NCBI RefSeq assembly: GCF_022132145.1
Contig: NZ_JAJISP010000002.1
Span: forward strand, 310,001-374,000
DNA length: 64,000 bases
Reading direction: 5' to 3'
Origin: Pseudomonas sp. MMS21 TM103
GTDB taxonomy: Bacteria; Pseudomonadota; Gammaproteobacteria; Pseudomonadales; Pseudomonadaceae
Position 1 is the stretch's first letter. The number at the start of each line of letters is the position of its first letter. The notes under the pieces are model-generated. The model was not told where the DNA came from. It was given only the letters and a program-made list of their open reading frames with translations, and made no database searches. Made by a program: the position numbers and the translations under genes. This document shows positions 17,428 to 27,897 of this stretch, piece after piece.

Positions 17428-19173
17428 TTACAAGAGAGTCGAATCGTGCAGCATCTGACTGACGACCGCGCGCAACTTGCCGGGCTTGACCGGTTTATTG
17501 AGCAGCGGCATGCCCATGCGCTGCAACTCGCGGCGGCACTGATCACTTCGATCCGCGGTGATCATCACCGCTGGAATCGGTAAATCAAAGTGCTGACGCA
17601 ACTTGGTCACCACAGCGCAACCCAGAACATCATGATCCAGATGGAAGTCCGCCAGAATCAAATCCGGTGCCTGCCCATCAAGCGCCTGCACGGCGGCCTC
17701 CTGATCGACCGCAGTTACCACCACGCACCCCCACTGCTCGAGCAACGCCGCCATGCTATGCAGGATGCTCAACTCGTTATCCAGCACCAACAGGCGCCGC
17801 CCCGGCAGCGGATCACCAATCATCGGTTGAACAGATACAGCCACCGGGGCCGCGTTAATAACCCGCTGCGCCAAGGGTACCCGAATGGCAAACACCGACC
17901 CGCGTCCAGGCTGCGAGCGCACCTCGATCGGATAGCCCAACATCCGCGCAATCCGCTCGACTATCGCCAGCCCCAGACCAACGCCCCTGCGTTCGGCGGC
18001 GCGGCCGACATTCAGCTGGTTGAATTCGAGAAAGATGTTTTCCAGCTGATCCTGGGAGATGCCGCGGCCAGTGTCCCACACCTGCAGATCGAGGAAGTCG
18101 CCGCGTTTACGCACGCCCAAGAGGATGCGGCCCTGCTCGGTATAGCGACAGGCGTTACTGAGGAAATTACGCAGGATGCGCGTCAGCAGGCGGAAATCCG
18201 TGCTGATCGTAAAGTCGGGGATGCGCACCTTCAGGTGCACCCCCTCGGCGGCGGCGACCGATTGAAACTCGGAGGCCAGAGGCGCCAGCAAATCCTGCAA
18301 ACGATAGGCATCAATATCCGGTTTGATCGCCGCCTGGTCGAGCTTGGAAATCTCCAGCAAATCGGTGAGGAGATCCTCGGCCCCCTCCAGGGCCTGGTGG
18401 CTGCGCTCGACCAGATGGTGCTCGGCGGTCGGCAAGCTGCGCTCGCGCAGGGTGGAAATCAGTAGGCGCGCCGCATTCAGCGGCTGCAACAGGTCATGAC
18501 TGGCGGCCGCCAGGTACTTGTCCTTGCTGTGGTTGGCCGTCTCGGCGGCATCGCGCGCATCGCGCAGGGCCTGTTCGATGCGTTTGCGCTCGACGATCTG
18601 CTGCAACAGGTTGCGATTGGCTTCCTGCAACTCGGCAGTCCGTGCGCTGACCCGTTGTTCCAGCTCTTCATTGAGCTGCTGCAAGCGCTGCTGGGCCTGC
18701 TTGCGCTCGGTAATGTCGGCGACGAAGCCTTCGAACAGCCCCTCCGCGTCCGGTTTGAGCAGCAGGTTCATCAGCACATCGATAACCCGGCCGTCCTTGC
18801 GCCGCAGCTGGGTTTCGTAGCCGATCAGGCCGCGCTCAGCTTCCAGCGCTTGACGAATGTGCTGCATTTCCTCGGCACCGCCAACGAACAGGTAGGTGGC
18901 CAGGTCGGTCAGCGACCAGAGCACTTCTTGCGGGTCGTCATACCCGAGCATTCGCGCCAGGGCCGGATTGGCCGCGCGCAACCCCTCCTGCAGGCTGGCC
19001 TGGAAGATGCCGTGCACGGCATGCTCGAACAGCCATTTGTAGCGATTGCGCTCGGTTTCCAGGTCTTCCAGGCGCGCCAGCAGTTCAGGGTAATGGCTCT
19101 TGCGCACCGAATGGGCGCCCAGCCCGAGCAGGTCGGTGAGCGCCTGACGTTGCTGCTCAGAGGGCTTCGGCAT
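17428..19173 (-). CDS. ercS: PAS-containing hybrid histidine kinase/response regulator, ErcS-like
   Basis: 581 aa from MPKPSEQQ. Order: PAS domain (about 45-160), coiled coil (160-210), HisKA with His226 in AAASHDLLQPLNA, HATPase with N-box NFLSNACRYT and G-boxes DTGRGI and GVGLGLAIVER, then a receiver with phosphoacceptor Asp509 in LILADFHLD and Lys560. It is cytoplasmic; no membrane segment is seen. The start overlaps the ercA stop by 17 bp, matching the ercA-ercS pair that controls alcohol oxidation and PQQ genes in P. aeruginosa. The name rests on this context, and the signal is unknown. Confidence 0.85.
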   Translation of the reverse strand: MPKPSEQQRQALTDLLGLGAHSVRKSHYPELLARLEDLETERNRYKWLFEHAVHGIFQASLQEGLRAANPALARMLGYDDPQEVLWSLTDLATYLFVGGAEEMQHIRQALEAERGLIGYETQLRRKDGRVIDVLMNLLLKPDAEGLFEGFVADITERKQAQQRLQQLNEELEQRVSARTAELQEANRNLLQQIVERKRIEQALRDARDAAETANHSKDKYLAAASHDLLQPLNAARLLISTLRERSLPTAEHHLVERSHQALEGAEDLLTDLLEISKLDQAAIKPDIDAYRLQDLLAPLASEFQSVAAAEGVHLKVRIPDFTISTDFRLLTRILRNFLSNACRYTEQGRILLGVRKRGDFLDLQVWDTGRGISQDQLENIFLEFNQLNVGRAAERRGVGLGLAIVERIARMLGYPIEVRSQPGRGSVFAIRVPLAQRVINAAPVAVSVQPMIGDPLPGRRLLVLDNELSILHSMAALLEQWGCVVVTAVDQEAAVQALDGQAPDLILADFHLDHDVLGCAVVTKLRQHFDLPIPAVMITADRSDQCRRELQRMGMPLLNKPVKPGKLRAVVSQMLHDSTLL

Positions 19174-20320
19174 AGACGACCTCAACATCGCCCTGGGTCG
19201 AATCCCGCGGGTTGGTGAGAATGCACGGATCCTGCATGGCATTGCGCGACAGGAATGGAATGTCGGAACTGCCGACCCCATGCAGCCCCAGGGTTTCATG
19301 GAAGCCGACCGCGTGCTTGAACTGGATCAGGTGCTCGACCAGGCGTTGGCGGATCTGTGGATGACTGAGGCCACGACTGTCGACACCGAGGGTCTCGGCG
19401 ACCATCTTGAAGCGATCCGGCGAGGCGTTGTAGTTGAACGCCACCACATGTTCGACCAGCACTGCATTGCACAGACCGTGCGGCAGGTCGAGGAAGCCAC
19501 CGAGGCTGTGCGACATGGCATGCACAGCACCGAGGATGGCGTTGGAAAAGGCCAGGCCGGCCTGCATGCTGCCGAGCATGATCTTCTCGCGCAGGGCGAT
19601 ATCATTGGGGTTGGCAATCATGGCCACCAGGTTGCCATTGATCAGGCGCATGGCCTCCAGGGCATGGGAGTCGGTCAAGGGTCCCGAACCGGTGGAGACG
19701 AAGGCCTCGATGGCATGCACCAGGGCATCGATGCCGGTGCAGGCAGAGAGGAACGGATCCATGCTCAGGGTGGTTTCCGGGTCGATCAGCGAGACGTCGG
19801 GCACCGCGCCCTTGCTGACGATGGAGAACTTCATCCGCTCGTCCTGATTGGAGATGATCACGAACTGCGACACGTCGGCCGAAGTACCGGCTGTGGTGGG
19901 GATCAGGATCAGCGGCGGACTCGGCACGCGCAGGGTATCGACGCCCTCGAACTCGATAATATTGCGGCCATGGGCCACGGCGATGCCAATGCCCTTGGCG
20001 CAGTCCATCGGGCTACCGCCGCCGACCGCCACTATCACGTTGCAGCCCTGGCTGAGGTAGGTCTCGGCACCGAGCATCACCTCTTCGCTGCGCGGGTTGG
20101 GCGATACCTGGGTGTACAGGCAGTGCTCGATGCCCTGGCGCTGCAGACTGGCCTGCACATCGGCAACCCAGCCGGCCGCCATGACGCCCGGATCCGAAAC
20201 CAGCAGCACCTTGCGCGCGCCGTAGTTGGCGGCGTAGTTGCCCACGCTATGCCGGCAGCCTGCACCAAAGACGATTTCCGGCGAGACGAATTTACGATGA
20301 AAACTGATATCGGCGCTCAT
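19157..20320 (-). CDS. ercA: iron-containing alcohol dehydrogenase, ErcA-like
   Basis: 387 aa, typical for group III Fe-ADHs. NAD-binding and metal motifs are present: GGGSPMDCAKG near residue 100, PTTAGTSADVSQF, GIDALVHAIEAF, and the His-containing HAMSHSLGGFLDLPHG. It should oxidise a small alcohol with NAD. In pseudomonads, ErcA next to ErcS acts in regulation of ethanol oxidation, so a sensory role is possible. A 216-bp gap upstream, after the S9 peptidase gene, probably holds its promoter. It shares a 17-bp overlap with ercS. Confidence 0.88.
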   Translation of the reverse strand: MSADISFHRKFVSPEIVFGAGCRHSVGNYAANYGARKVLLVSDPGVMAAGWVADVQASLQRQGIEHCLYTQVSPNPRSEEVMLGAETYLSQGCNVIVAVGGGSPMDCAKGIGIAVAHGRNIIEFEGVDTLRVPSPPLILIPTTAGTSADVSQFVIISNQDERMKFSIVSKGAVPDVSLIDPETTLSMDPFLSACTGIDALVHAIEAFVSTGSGPLTDSHALEAMRLINGNLVAMIANPNDIALREKIMLGSMQAGLAFSNAILGAVHAMSHSLGGFLDLPHGLCNAVLVEHVVAFNYNASPDRFKMVAETLGVDSRGLSHPQIRQRLVEHLIQFKHAVGFHETLGLHGVGSSDIPFLSRNAMQDPCILTNPRDSTQGDVEVVYAEAL

Positions 20321-20536
20321 GCCACGGCCTACTGCTAGTTATTCTGACTACCACTCAGCGTACTGGATTCACCTGCCAATGCAATGCCACCTGAGTCGGG
20401 TGGCTGTCGGGGTGTAGCAGGGGTGTTCCGGCAGCAGCAATCTTGGCCGCGTACGGCAAATCCTCGCGGATGCAGACGGTAGCGTTCGCAGTCGAGACCG
20501 CTGCCACAGGCATCCCGGCAAGCTATTGCGGGTGGT

Positions 20537-22414
20537 TCAAGCAGGCTGCAGCAGGCGCTGGTAGAAGCGCCACTCCTGTTCCAGGGCATGGGCCTGATTG
20601 CGTGCCTGGCGAAAGCCGTGACCTTCCTGCGGATACAAGTGGTAGTCCACCGCCATGCCGCGCGCACGGAGGGCGGCAACCATGGCCTCGGTCTGCGCCG
20701 GGAGCACCACCGCATCCTGGCCGCCCTGGAAGAAGATCACGGGCGCCTCGATCTGCTCGACATGCAGCAAGGGCGTGCGCGCGGCATAGCGCTGCGCATC
20801 CCGAAGCGGATCACCGATCAGCCAATCGAGGTAGTCGGCCTCGAACTTGTGCGTCACCTGACGCAAGGCCAAGGGGTCACTGACTCCGTAGAGACTCGCG
20901 CCGCCGCGAAATGTCCGGCTGAAGGCCAAGGCGCACAGGGCCGTGTAGCCGCCGGCGCTGGCACCACGAATAAAGGCCTTGGCCGGATCGATCAGGCCGA
21001 GACCAGAGAGGTGCTCGACCAACGCGCAGGCGTCCTCGACATCCAGCGCGCCCCATTGCTCATGCAGACGCATCCGATAGGCACGGCCAAAGCCGGTGCT
21101 GCCGCGATAGTTGAGGTCGGCCACGGCAAATCCGCGCTGAGTCCAGAACTGGATGCGGGGGTCGAACACCGGGTAACACGCCGAGGTCGGCCCGCCATGC
21201 AGGAACACCAGCAGCGGCGGCTTTTCCCCTACCGGGCCACGAAAGCCGCCGTTATGTGGCGGGTAGAAGAACCCACGGCAGTCTTGCGCACTGCCGCTGG
21301 CGAACAGCAGCGGCTGCGGGCGTGATACCTCGGCCTGCGGCAAGGCGACTTCGGCACTGGCCAGCACCCGGCACTGTCGGCTACTGCGGTCGATCGCCAG
21401 CACTTCACTGCCGCGTTCGGGTGAGGCAGCGATCAGGTAGAAGTTCGTCTGATCGGCAGCCAGTTGGCGAAAGCGGCTGTAGCCCTGGGCCAGGCGCGGC
21501 CCGCTGGCGCCGCTGAGCTCGCGCTCGGCCAGCAGCGCGAAACCCTCCTCGAACCAGCTCAGCAGAAGGCTGTCGCCATCCAGCGCCAGATAATTGCGGT
21601 TGCCCAACTGCCAAGGCGCTGCCGCATGATCGGCAGCGGCGCTAGGCAGGGCAAGCAAATGACCCTGGTCAGCCTCGCGCCAGGGTTGCCAAAAACCATG
21701 GCGATCGCTCAGTACCAGCAAGCGTCCCTGGATGTCGAAACAGGGTTGTTGCAGCGATTCTTCAGCCGTTTGCCCGGCGACTACCCGCGTATCGCGCCAG
21801 ACCCCCTGGGCATCGCGCCGGGCGCAGCACAGGCGTGTGGCGATCCAGGGTTGCTGCGGACGATCCCACTCGATCCAGGCCAGACGCTGGCCATCGCCGC
21901 TGACTGCCGGCCCGGCATAGAAATCGCAACCTTCGGCCAGCACCAGCCGCGCACCATCGGCTAGGGCGATGCTGACCAAGCGATGGGTGACCTGCCCTGC
22001 CCCATGACTTTCCTCGACGGCAACTATCGCCTGGGCCAGCGGGTCGAAGTGCAGATCACCGAAACGGCAGTCGAGTTGCCGGCTCAGCGCCTCGGGGACT
22101 GCCCCCAGACGCTGCCAATAGATCTGCTGATCGGCCTCGTTGACGAACGCCAGGCCATCATCGGTCAAACAGAAGGCGCCGCCGCCGTATTCATACACCC
22201 GGCTACGCACCGACATCGTCGCAGGCGTCAGGCACTCGCGCTGCTGCGGCGTGCAGTACCACAGCGTCGAGCGCGCATCGACCGGATCATATTGCAGCCA
22301 TACCACACCACCCAGCCCGGCGCGCAGCTCGGCGAAATCGCGACCGGCCGCAGCCGCCTGATCGCTCGACCAGGCGCTGTGCCAAAACCCATAAGCTGCG
22401 GTCGTAGTGCTCAA
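20537..22414 (-). CDS. S9 prolyl-oligopeptidase-family peptidase of PQQ cluster
   Basis: 625 aa. Serine peptidase with an N-terminal beta-propeller-like region (1 to about 370) and a C-terminal alpha/beta hydrolase. The catalytic triad is recognisable: Ser in IRGASAGGYTALC, Asp in FFQGGQDAVVLP, His in YPQEGHGFRQ. It lies 16 bp after pqqE in the same direction. A homologous gene (called pqqH or pqqM in some strains) has this place in Pseudomonas, and a role in processing the PqqA peptide or its fragments has been suggested. Its necessity for PQQ is not established by the sequence. Confidence 0.88.
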   Translation of the reverse strand: MSTTTAAYGFWHSAWSSDQAAAAGRDFAELRAGLGGVVWLQYDPVDARSTLWYCTPQQRECLTPATMSVRSRVYEYGGGAFCLTDDGLAFVNEADQQIYWQRLGAVPEALSRQLDCRFGDLHFDPLAQAIVAVEESHGAGQVTHRLVSIALADGARLVLAEGCDFYAGPAVSGDGQRLAWIEWDRPQQPWIATRLCCARRDAQGVWRDTRVVAGQTAEESLQQPCFDIQGRLLVLSDRHGFWQPWREADQGHLLALPSAAADHAAAPWQLGNRNYLALDGDSLLLSWFEEGFALLAERELSGASGPRLAQGYSRFRQLAADQTNFYLIAASPERGSEVLAIDRSSRQCRVLASAEVALPQAEVSRPQPLLFASGSAQDCRGFFYPPHNGGFRGPVGEKPPLLVFLHGGPTSACYPVFDPRIQFWTQRGFAVADLNYRGSTGFGRAYRMRLHEQWGALDVEDACALVEHLSGLGLIDPAKAFIRGASAGGYTALCALAFSRTFRGGASLYGVSDPLALRQVTHKFEADYLDWLIGDPLRDAQRYAARTPLLHVEQIEAPVIFFQGGQDAVVLPAQTEAMVAALRARGMAVDYHLYPQEGHGFRQARNQAHALEQEWRFYQRLLQPA

Positions 22415-22430
22415 GGCGATAGTTACTCCC

Positions 22431-23585
22431 TCAGACCTTGCAGATCAGCTTAGAGGCTTGCTCGTTGCGGAACTGCAACGTATCCAATGCCCCTGGCGCC
22501 TCTTCGGCTTCCAGGCGGGCTTGCACAATCAGGTCATGATGCGCCGACTTGCTGCACACCGGATCGGCATTACTGGCGTCACCGGTGAGCATGAACGCCT
22601 GGCAGCGACAGCCACCGAAATCCTTGGCCTTCTCGTCACAGGAGCGGCAGGGCTCGGGCATCCAGTCGTCGCCGCGAAAACGGTTGAAACCGAAGGAGTG
22701 GCGCCAGATGTGCTCGATGCTGTGCTCGCGCACATTGGGAAACTGCACCGGCAACTGGCGCGCGCTGTGGCACGGCAGTGCGGTGCCGTCCGGAGTGATG
22801 TCGAGGAACAGGTTGCCCCAGCCGTTCATGCAGGCCTTCGGCCGTTCCTCGTAGTAATCCGGAGTGACGAAGATCAGCTTGCACGGGTGGTTCTCGGCCG
22901 CCAGCTTGACCCGCCATTCGTTGGTGATGCGCTCGGCACGCTCGAGCTGGGCGCGGGTCGGCAGCAGGCCTGCGCGGTTGAGTTCGGCCCAGCCGTAGAA
23001 CTGGCAGGTGGCCAGCTCGACGAAGTCCGCCTCCAGCTCTAGGCACAGCTCGATAATGCGTTCGATATTGTCGATATTGTGCCGGTGGGTGACGAAATTC
23101 AGCACCATGGGATAACCGGCCGCCTTGACCGCCCGGGCCATCGCCAGCTTGTGGGCGAAGGCCTTCTTCGAGCCGGCCAGCATGTTGTTCACTTCCTCAT
23201 CGGCGGCCTGAAAGCTGATCTGGATATGATCCAGGCCGGCTTCGCTGAAACTGGCGATGCGCGCCTCGGTCAGGCCAATTCCGGACGTAATCAGGTTGGT
23301 GTAATAGCCAAGATCCCGCGCGGCCTTGATCAGCTCGGCGAGGTCCTGGCGCACCAGCGGTTCGCCGCCGGAAAAACCCAGCTGCGCCGCACCCAACGCA
23401 CGGGCCTGGCGAAACACCTCAATCCATTCGGCAGTCGTCAGCTCCTGACCTTGCTGGGAAAAATCCAGCGGGTTTGAGCAATACGGGCACTGCAGCGGGC
23501 AGCGATAGGTCAGCTCGGCCAGCAGCCACAGTGGCGGGCCCGGCTCATGGCCCGGTTTACTGCAACTCGATCCAGAACTGAGCAT
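22431..23585 (-). CDS. pqqE: PqqA peptide cyclase, radical SAM enzyme
   Basis: 384 aa. Joins Glu and Tyr of PqqA, with PqqD as peptide chaperone. The radical SAM motif CPLQCPYC gives Cys29, Cys33 and Cys36, followed by [16 protein letters not shown] domain near the C-terminus carries auxiliary cluster Cys residues ([36 protein letters not shown]). The ATG lies inside pqqD, a 29-bp overlap, and a downstream start cannot be excluded. All ligands needed for catalysis are present. Confidence 0.97.
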   Translation of the reverse strand: MLSSGSSCSKPGHEPGPPLWLLAELTYRCPLQCPYCSNPLDFSQQGQELTTAEWIEVFRQARALGAAQLGFSGGEPLVRQDLAELIKAARDLGYYTNLITSGIGLTEARIASFSEAGLDHIQISFQAADEEVNNMLAGSKKAFAHKLAMARAVKAAGYPMVLNFVTHRHNIDNIERIIELCLELEADFVELATCQFYGWAELNRAGLLPTRAQLERAERITNEWRVKLAAENHPCKLIFVTPDYYEERPKACMNGWGNLFLDITPDGTALPCHSARQLPVQFPNVREHSIEHIWRHSFGFNRFRGDDWMPEPCRSCDEKAKDFGGCRCQAFMLTGDASNADPVCSKSAHHDLIVQARLEAEEAPGALDTLQFRNEQASKLICKV

Positions 23586-23835
23586 TGGCTACCTCCATAA
23601 AGGCCAGGATGTCCTCATCGAGTCCCGGCACGTCCGGGAAACGCTCACTCAAGGTGTCGATGATCTGGCCGACGCTGTGCGCACCATTGACCTGCTGGAG
23701 AATTTCCCCGGCACTGTCGTTGAGTTTGATCATGCCTTCCGGATACAGCAGCACATGGCAGTTCTGCACGGGCTCCCATTGCAGACGAAAGCCGCGGCGC
23801 AGCTTGGGCACTTGCTGCATGGTCAACTGATTCAT
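23557..23835 (-). CDS. pqqD: PQQ biosynthesis peptide chaperone PqqD
   Basis: 92 aa from [21 protein letters not shown]. Binds PqqA and delivers it to PqqE. The sequence has the family pattern: an N-terminal [27 protein letters not shown], and a C-terminal helix. The ATG overlaps the pqqC stop by ATGA, which settles the start against a longer upstream frame. It overlaps pqqE at its 3' end. Confidence 0.95.
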   Translation of the reverse strand: MNQLTMQQVPKLRRGFRLQWEPVQNCHVLLYPEGMIKLNDSAGEILQQVNGAHSVGQIIDTLSERFPDVPGLDEDILAFMEVANAQFWIELQ

Positions 23836-24584
23836 AGGCTGATACCTCGATGCCAAACCCGCGCACTGGTGACCGTGTGGTAAGGCGCACGCTCCAGCTC
23901 GTAAGCCATGCTCATGGCATCGAGCATGCTCCACAGTACGTCCAGCTTGAATTGCAGAATCTCCAGCATGCGCTGCTGATCCTCGTAGGTCGTGTAGTGC
24001 TGCAGGGTAATGCGCAGGCCGTGCTCGACATCGCGGCGAGCCTCTTTCAGGCGCTTGCGGAAGTAGTCGTAACCGCTGGCGTCGATCCAGGGGTAATGCT
24101 GTGGCCAGGCATCCAGGCGCGACTGGTGAATGGTGGGGGCGAACAGTTCGGTCAGCGAGCTGCTGGCCGCCTCCTGCCAGTTGGCGCGGCGGGCGAAGTT
24201 GACGTAGGCATCGACGGCGAAGCGCACCCCCGGCAACACCAACTCCTGGGACAGCACCTGCTCGCGGTCCAGGCCCACGGCCTCGGCCAGGCGCAGCCAG
24301 GCTTCTATGCCGCCCTCCTCGCCAGGCGCGCCGTCATGGTCGAGGATGCGCTGCACCCACTCGCGACGGGTGTCGCGATCCGGGCAGTTGGCCATGATCG
24401 CCGCATCCTTCAGCGGGATGCACACCTGGTAGTAGAAGCGGTTGGCGACCCAACCCTGGATCTGCTCGCGGCTGGATTGGCCGGCGTACATCGCCCGATG
24501 AAATGGATGATGGATATGGTAGTAGGCGCCCTTGGCGCGCAATGCCTGCTCGAACTCGGCAGGGCTCATCGCGGTTTGGCTCAT
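23832..24584 (-). CDS. pqqC: pyrroloquinoline-quinone synthase PqqC
   Basis: 250 aa, standard. Catalyses the last ring-closing oxidation of the PQQ precursor without a cofactor. The fold is all-helical, related to heme oxygenase. Recognisable segments are [34 protein letters not shown] and an active-site region [20 protein letters not shown]. It follows pqqB by 12 bp and overlaps pqqD by 4 bp. Confidence 0.97.
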   Translation of the reverse strand: MSQTAMSPAEFEQALRAKGAYYHIHHPFHRAMYAGQSSREQIQGWVANRFYYQVCIPLKDAAIMANCPDRDTRREWVQRILDHDGAPGEEGGIEAWLRLAEAVGLDREQVLSQELVLPGVRFAVDAYVNFARRANWQEAASSSLTELFAPTIHQSRLDAWPQHYPWIDASGYDYFRKRLKEARRDVEHGLRITLQHYTTYEDQQRMLEILQFKLDVLWSMLDAMSMAYELERAPYHTVTSARVWHRGISL

Positions 24585-24596
24585 GTGCCTGGCTCC

Positions 24597-25511
24597 TTAC
24601 AGATTGATGCTCAGGCCGTCCCAGGCGACGTCGATAGCGTGGGCATTGAGCTCGGCACGTTCCGGCGAATCGACATCGAGGATCGGATTGGTGTTGTTGA
24701 TATGAATCAGAATTTTCTGCTGGGCCGGCAGGCTGTCGAGCACCTCGATCATGCCGCCAGGGCCGCTTTGCGGCAGATGGCCCATTTCGCTGCCGAGCTT
24801 GTCGCCGACCTCGCACTGGCGCATTTCATCGTCGCGCCACAAGGTGCCGTCGACCAGCAGGCAATCGGCGCGGCGCATCCAGCCCAGCAGCCGATCATCC
24901 ACCTGCCCCAGCCCGGGGGCGTAGAACAAAGTGCCCCCCGTGCGCAGGTCTTCGACGAACAGGCCAATGTTATCGCCCGGGTGCGGGTTGCCGCGGTGCG
25001 GCGAATACGGCGGTGCGCTGCTGCGCAGGGCAATCGCGGTGATCTGCAGATCCGGGCAGACGGGAATGCTGAACGGCACGCCATCCAGTTCGATCAGGTT
25101 GTGCCGCAAGCCACCGTTCCAGTGCTCGAGCATGGTGAACAGAGGAAAGCCCGTAGTCAGATCCTGATGCACCATCTCGGTACACCAGACTTGATGCGGA
25201 CAGCCTTCGCGCAGGGTCAGCAGACCGGTGCAGTGATCAATCTGACTGTCCATCAGCAAGACGGCGCCGATCGCCGTGTCCCGCGGTTTACGCGCGGGCT
25301 GCAGGGCCGGGAACGACTCGATCTGGGCGCGGATATCCGGCGAAGCGTTGCACAGGATCCAGTCCTTGCCGTTATCACTCAGGGCAATCGAGGACTGGGT
25401 GCGTGGCTGCGCGCGCAGGCTGCCGTCACGCACGCCACGGCAGTTGCGACAGTTGCAGTTCCACTGGGGGAAGCCGCCGCCGGCGGCGGAACCGAGAATC
25501 TGGATATGCAT
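24597..25511 (-). CDS. pqqB: PQQ biosynthesis protein PqqB
   Basis: 304 aa from [19 protein letters not shown], the family start. It is a metallo-beta-lactamase-fold protein that oxidises the tyrosine ring of the cross-linked intermediate. The N-terminal CNCRNC motif binds structural zinc, and [16 protein letters not shown] is the metal-site loop. PqqB proteins diverge from the standard HxHxDH motif, as here. It is preceded by a hairpin that separates it from pqqA. Confidence 0.96.
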   Translation of the reverse strand: MHIQILGSAAGGGFPQWNCNCRNCRGVRDGSLRAQPRTQSSIALSDNGKDWILCNASPDIRAQIESFPALQPARKPRDTAIGAVLLMDSQIDHCTGLLTLREGCPHQVWCTEMVHQDLTTGFPLFTMLEHWNGGLRHNLIELDGVPFSIPVCPDLQITAIALRSSAPPYSPHRGNPHPGDNIGLFVEDLRTGGTLFYAPGLGQVDDRLLGWMRRADCLLVDGTLWRDDEMRQCEVGDKLGSEMGHLPQSGPGGMIEVLDSLPAQQKILIHINNTNPILDVDSPERAELNAHAIDVAWDGLSINL

Positions 25512-25529
25512 GGCGAATACCGAGTGAGA

Positions 25530-25550
25530 TGCCCCGACAGTGCCGGGGCA
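25530..25550 (-). terminator. hairpin between pqqA and pqqB, probable attenuator
   Basis: A 7-bp perfect stem, TGCCCCG (25530-25536) with CGGGGCA (25544-25550), encloses a 7-nt loop. There is no T-run, so it is more likely a partial terminator or an mRNA stabiliser that keeps pqqA message above pqqB-E message, as reported in other bacteria. Confidence 0.6.
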
Positions 25551-25557
25551 AGGCCAA

Positions 25558-25629
25558 TCAACGATTGGCGAAGTACATGGTGACTTCGAAACCAATACGC
25601 ATATCGGTGAAGGCGGGTTTAGTCCACAT
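25558..25629 (-). CDS. pqqA: PqqA, PQQ precursor peptide
   Basis: 23-aa peptide: [10 protein letters not shown], then [13 protein letters not shown]. The Glu and Tyr of EVTMY are the atoms' source for PQQ, spaced E-x3-Y as in all PqqA. A Shine-Dalgarno AAGAGGA precedes the ATG. It is the first gene of the pqq operon and is followed by a hairpin. It is too short for standard gene calls. Confidence 0.97.
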   Translation of the reverse strand: MWTKPAFTDMRIGFEVTMYFANR

Positions 25630-26219
25630 GGCGCGGTCCTCTTCTTAGCAAGCCGGCAAATTCCGGTGGTGCTAGTTATGCACCCAGAAAGCGCGCGACA
25701 GAATGGTACTTTGGGAGGAGGCCGGACTGGTATTGGTAGGACAGGCCGAGGCCCAGGCAAGAGCCCGCATCCTGCACAGGGGAGCCAGGCTGCGCGGATT
25801 CAGTTGGCTTTTTTAAGTTTGAACGACGACCGTCACGTCAAAGGCCTGTGTGCAAGTGCGCTGTTGCCCGACGCCACTGCCAGCTCCTGATAGCGAGTTC
25901 GCAAGGTGTAACCCTGCTTCAGGATGGGACAGCTGCTGCAACAAACTCCAACACCGATGCCCCAGCTTTCTCATTGCCGAGGATCCCGCTATGCATTGGC
26001 TGTTTCCATGACACCGCTGTGCTCTATCGAATAAGGGGCAGCGCAATCCGCAGACATTCCTGGACTGTTCGGCGCCGCCAGTTTATCCAGGTGACCCAAG
26101 GTGATTCGCCATGCTGGCGATCCACCGCAGCCCGACGCATCAGCACAGCGCCGGACCATCAGCAAGCGGGTTCCTGGAAAGCAAAGTGGCGCTATGCTGA
26201 AACTATCGGGAGAGCAATC
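25630..26219. other. 590-bp intergenic region between pqqA and the DUF190 gene
   Basis: It must contain the divergent promoters of the pqq operon and the DUF190 gene. I see no convincing consensus promoter, no long palindrome and no frame with recognisable protein similarity in either direction. Open frames here on both strands have no ribosome-binding sites and no known motifs. Confidence 0.5.
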
Positions 26220-26558
26220 ATGCACGGTTATCAGGTGACCTTCTTCACCCAACAGAATCGGCGTTACAAGGGCAAGATGCTCGCGGATTGGCTGGTCACC
26301 GTGGCCAAGGAAATGCATTTGCGTGGCGCCACCCTGGTTTCCGGGATCGAGGGCTTCGGGCACACGGGCAAGCTCCATTCCTACCACTTCTTCGAACTGG
26401 CCGATCAGCCGATGGAAGTCTCTCTCGTGCTCAGCGAAGAGGAATGCCGTCAGCTGTTCGAGCGATTGCAAGAGGAAGATTTCAGCTTGTTCTACGTGAA
26501 AATCCCAGTCGAATTCGGCACCCTCGGCCAGCAAGGCGGGACCGCGACGACCTGTTGA
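26220..26558 (+). CDS. DUF190 family protein
   Basis: 112 aa from MHGYQVTFFTQQNRRY. The start is chosen where family similarity begins; a much longer upstream frame shows none. DUF190 proteins are small, ferredoxin-like PII-related proteins and often sit by crcB fluoride channels, which are not present here. The pattern LADWLVTVAKEM, GATLVSGIEGFG and SLVLSEEECRQLF fits the family. Function is unknown. It stands alone between the pqq cluster and nuo. Confidence 0.8.
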   Translation: MHGYQVTFFTQQNRRYKGKMLADWLVTVAKEMHLRGATLVSGIEGFGHTGKLHSYHFFELADQPMEVSLVLSEEECRQLFERLQEEDFSLFYVKIPVEFGTLGQQGGTATTC

Positions 26559-26761
26559 AACCCGCCAGCCCGGCAAGACGCCGTACGCAAACCCACCCTC
26601 GCCTCCAACAAGGGCGCAAGACTTGAGCAGGGCTGTCGAAGGATTTTTTTCAGCACAAAGCCACCGGATCAGCGAAGCACGCCTAGTATTGAGTAAACCA
26701 CTGTGACTCAGTCACAGGGAGTGATGCGTCAGCAACACCCGTCCTTGTCGAGGAGTACGGC

Positions 26762-27178
26762 ATGCCTGAGGTGGTATCGAGCCTGGCCCATAACTGGGGG
26801 TTTGCGATTTTTCTGCTGGGCGTAGCTGGGTTGTGCGCCTTCATGCTGGGGGTCTCCAGTCTGCTGGGCAGTAAGGCCTGGGGGCATAGCAAGAACGAGC
26901 CATTCGAGTCGGGCATCGTTTCTACAGGCGGTGCGCGCCTGCGCTTTTCCGCCAAGTTCTATCTGGTTGCGATGTTGTTCGTGATCTTCGATGTCGAAGC
27001 CCTGTTCCTCTTTGCCTGGGCCATTTCGCTGCGCGAAAGTGGTTGGCCTGGGTTCGTCGAAGCCTTGGTGTTCATCGTCATTCTGCTGATCGGGCTGTTT
27101 TACCTGGTGCGCATCGGTGCACTCGACTGGGCGCCACAAGCGCGGCGTGAACGCCTCGCCAACCAGCACAAACCTTGA
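26762..27178 (+). CDS. nuoA: NADH-quinone oxidoreductase subunit A
   Basis: 138 aa, three membrane helices (about 14-36, 65-88, 98-118). NuoA belongs to the membrane arm at the junction with the hydrophilic arm, near the quinone site. Conserved features: [20 protein letters not shown] and [19 protein letters not shown] with the buried acidic residues of helix 2. It is the first gene of the nuo operon. The 203-bp upstream gap should carry the operon promoter. nuoB follows after 9 bp. Confidence 0.97.
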   Translation: MPEVVSSLAHNWGFAIFLLGVAGLCAFMLGVSSLLGSKAWGHSKNEPFESGIVSTGGARLRFSAKFYLVAMLFVIFDVEALFLFAWAISLRESGWPGFVEALVFIVILLIGLFYLVRIGALDWAPQARRERLANQHKP

Positions 27179-27187
27179 GGTGCAGGC

Positions 27188-27862
27188 ATGCAGTACACAC
27201 TCACGCGAATTGATCCCGACGCCGCCAACGCGCAGTACCCGATTGGCGAGCGGGAGACCGTCGCTGACCCACTCGCCGGCCAGGTGCACCGCAACATTTA
27301 CATGGGCAAGTTGCACGAGGTACTCAACGACTCGGTCAACTGGGGCCGCAAGAACTCGCTGTGGCCCTACAACTTCGGCCTGTCCTGCTGCTACGTAGAG
27401 ATGACCACGGCCTTCACCGCCCCGCATGACATTGCCCGCTTCGGCGCCGAAGTGATCCGCGCCTCGCCGCGCCAGGCAGATTTCATGGTCATCGCCGGCA
27501 CCTGCTTCATCAAGATGGCGCCGATCATCCAGCGCCTCTACGAGCAGATGCTCGAGCCCAAGTGGGTGATCTCCATGGGCTCCTGCGCCAACTCCGGCGG
27601 CATGTACGACATCTACTCGGTGGTCCAGGGGGTCGACAAATTCCTCCCGGTGGATGTCTACGTACCCGGCTGCCCGCCACGGCCCGAGGCGTTCCTGCAA
27701 GGTCTGATGCTGTTGCAGGAGTCCATTGGCCAGGAGCGCCGGCCGCTATCCTGGGTGGTCGGCGACCAGGGCATCTACCGCGCCGATATGCCCTCGCAAC
27801 GCGAGCAACGACGCGCCGAACGCATTCAAGTGACCCACCTGCGCAGCCCCGACGAGGTGTGA
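27188..27862 (+). CDS. nuoB: NADH-quinone oxidoreductase subunit B
   Basis: 224 aa. Holds the N2 4Fe-4S cluster that passes electrons to ubiquinone. Ligands are visible: adjacent Cys pair in [10 protein letters not shown], Cys in [10 protein letters not shown] and Cys in [11 protein letters not shown]. The N-terminal 40 residues are variable. It precedes nuoCD by 35 bp. Confidence 0.98.
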   Translation: MQYTLTRIDPDAANAQYPIGERETVADPLAGQVHRNIYMGKLHEVLNDSVNWGRKNSLWPYNFGLSCCYVEMTTAFTAPHDIARFGAEVIRASPRQADFMVIAGTCFIKMAPIIQRLYEQMLEPKWVISMGSCANSGGMYDIYSVVQGVDKFLPVDVYVPGCPPRPEAFLQGLMLLQESIGQERRPLSWVVGDQGIYRADMPSQREQRRAERIQVTHLRSPDEV

Positions 27863-27897
27863 AGCTAGATTTCCGCTAACGGACAGCGAGCGAACGC

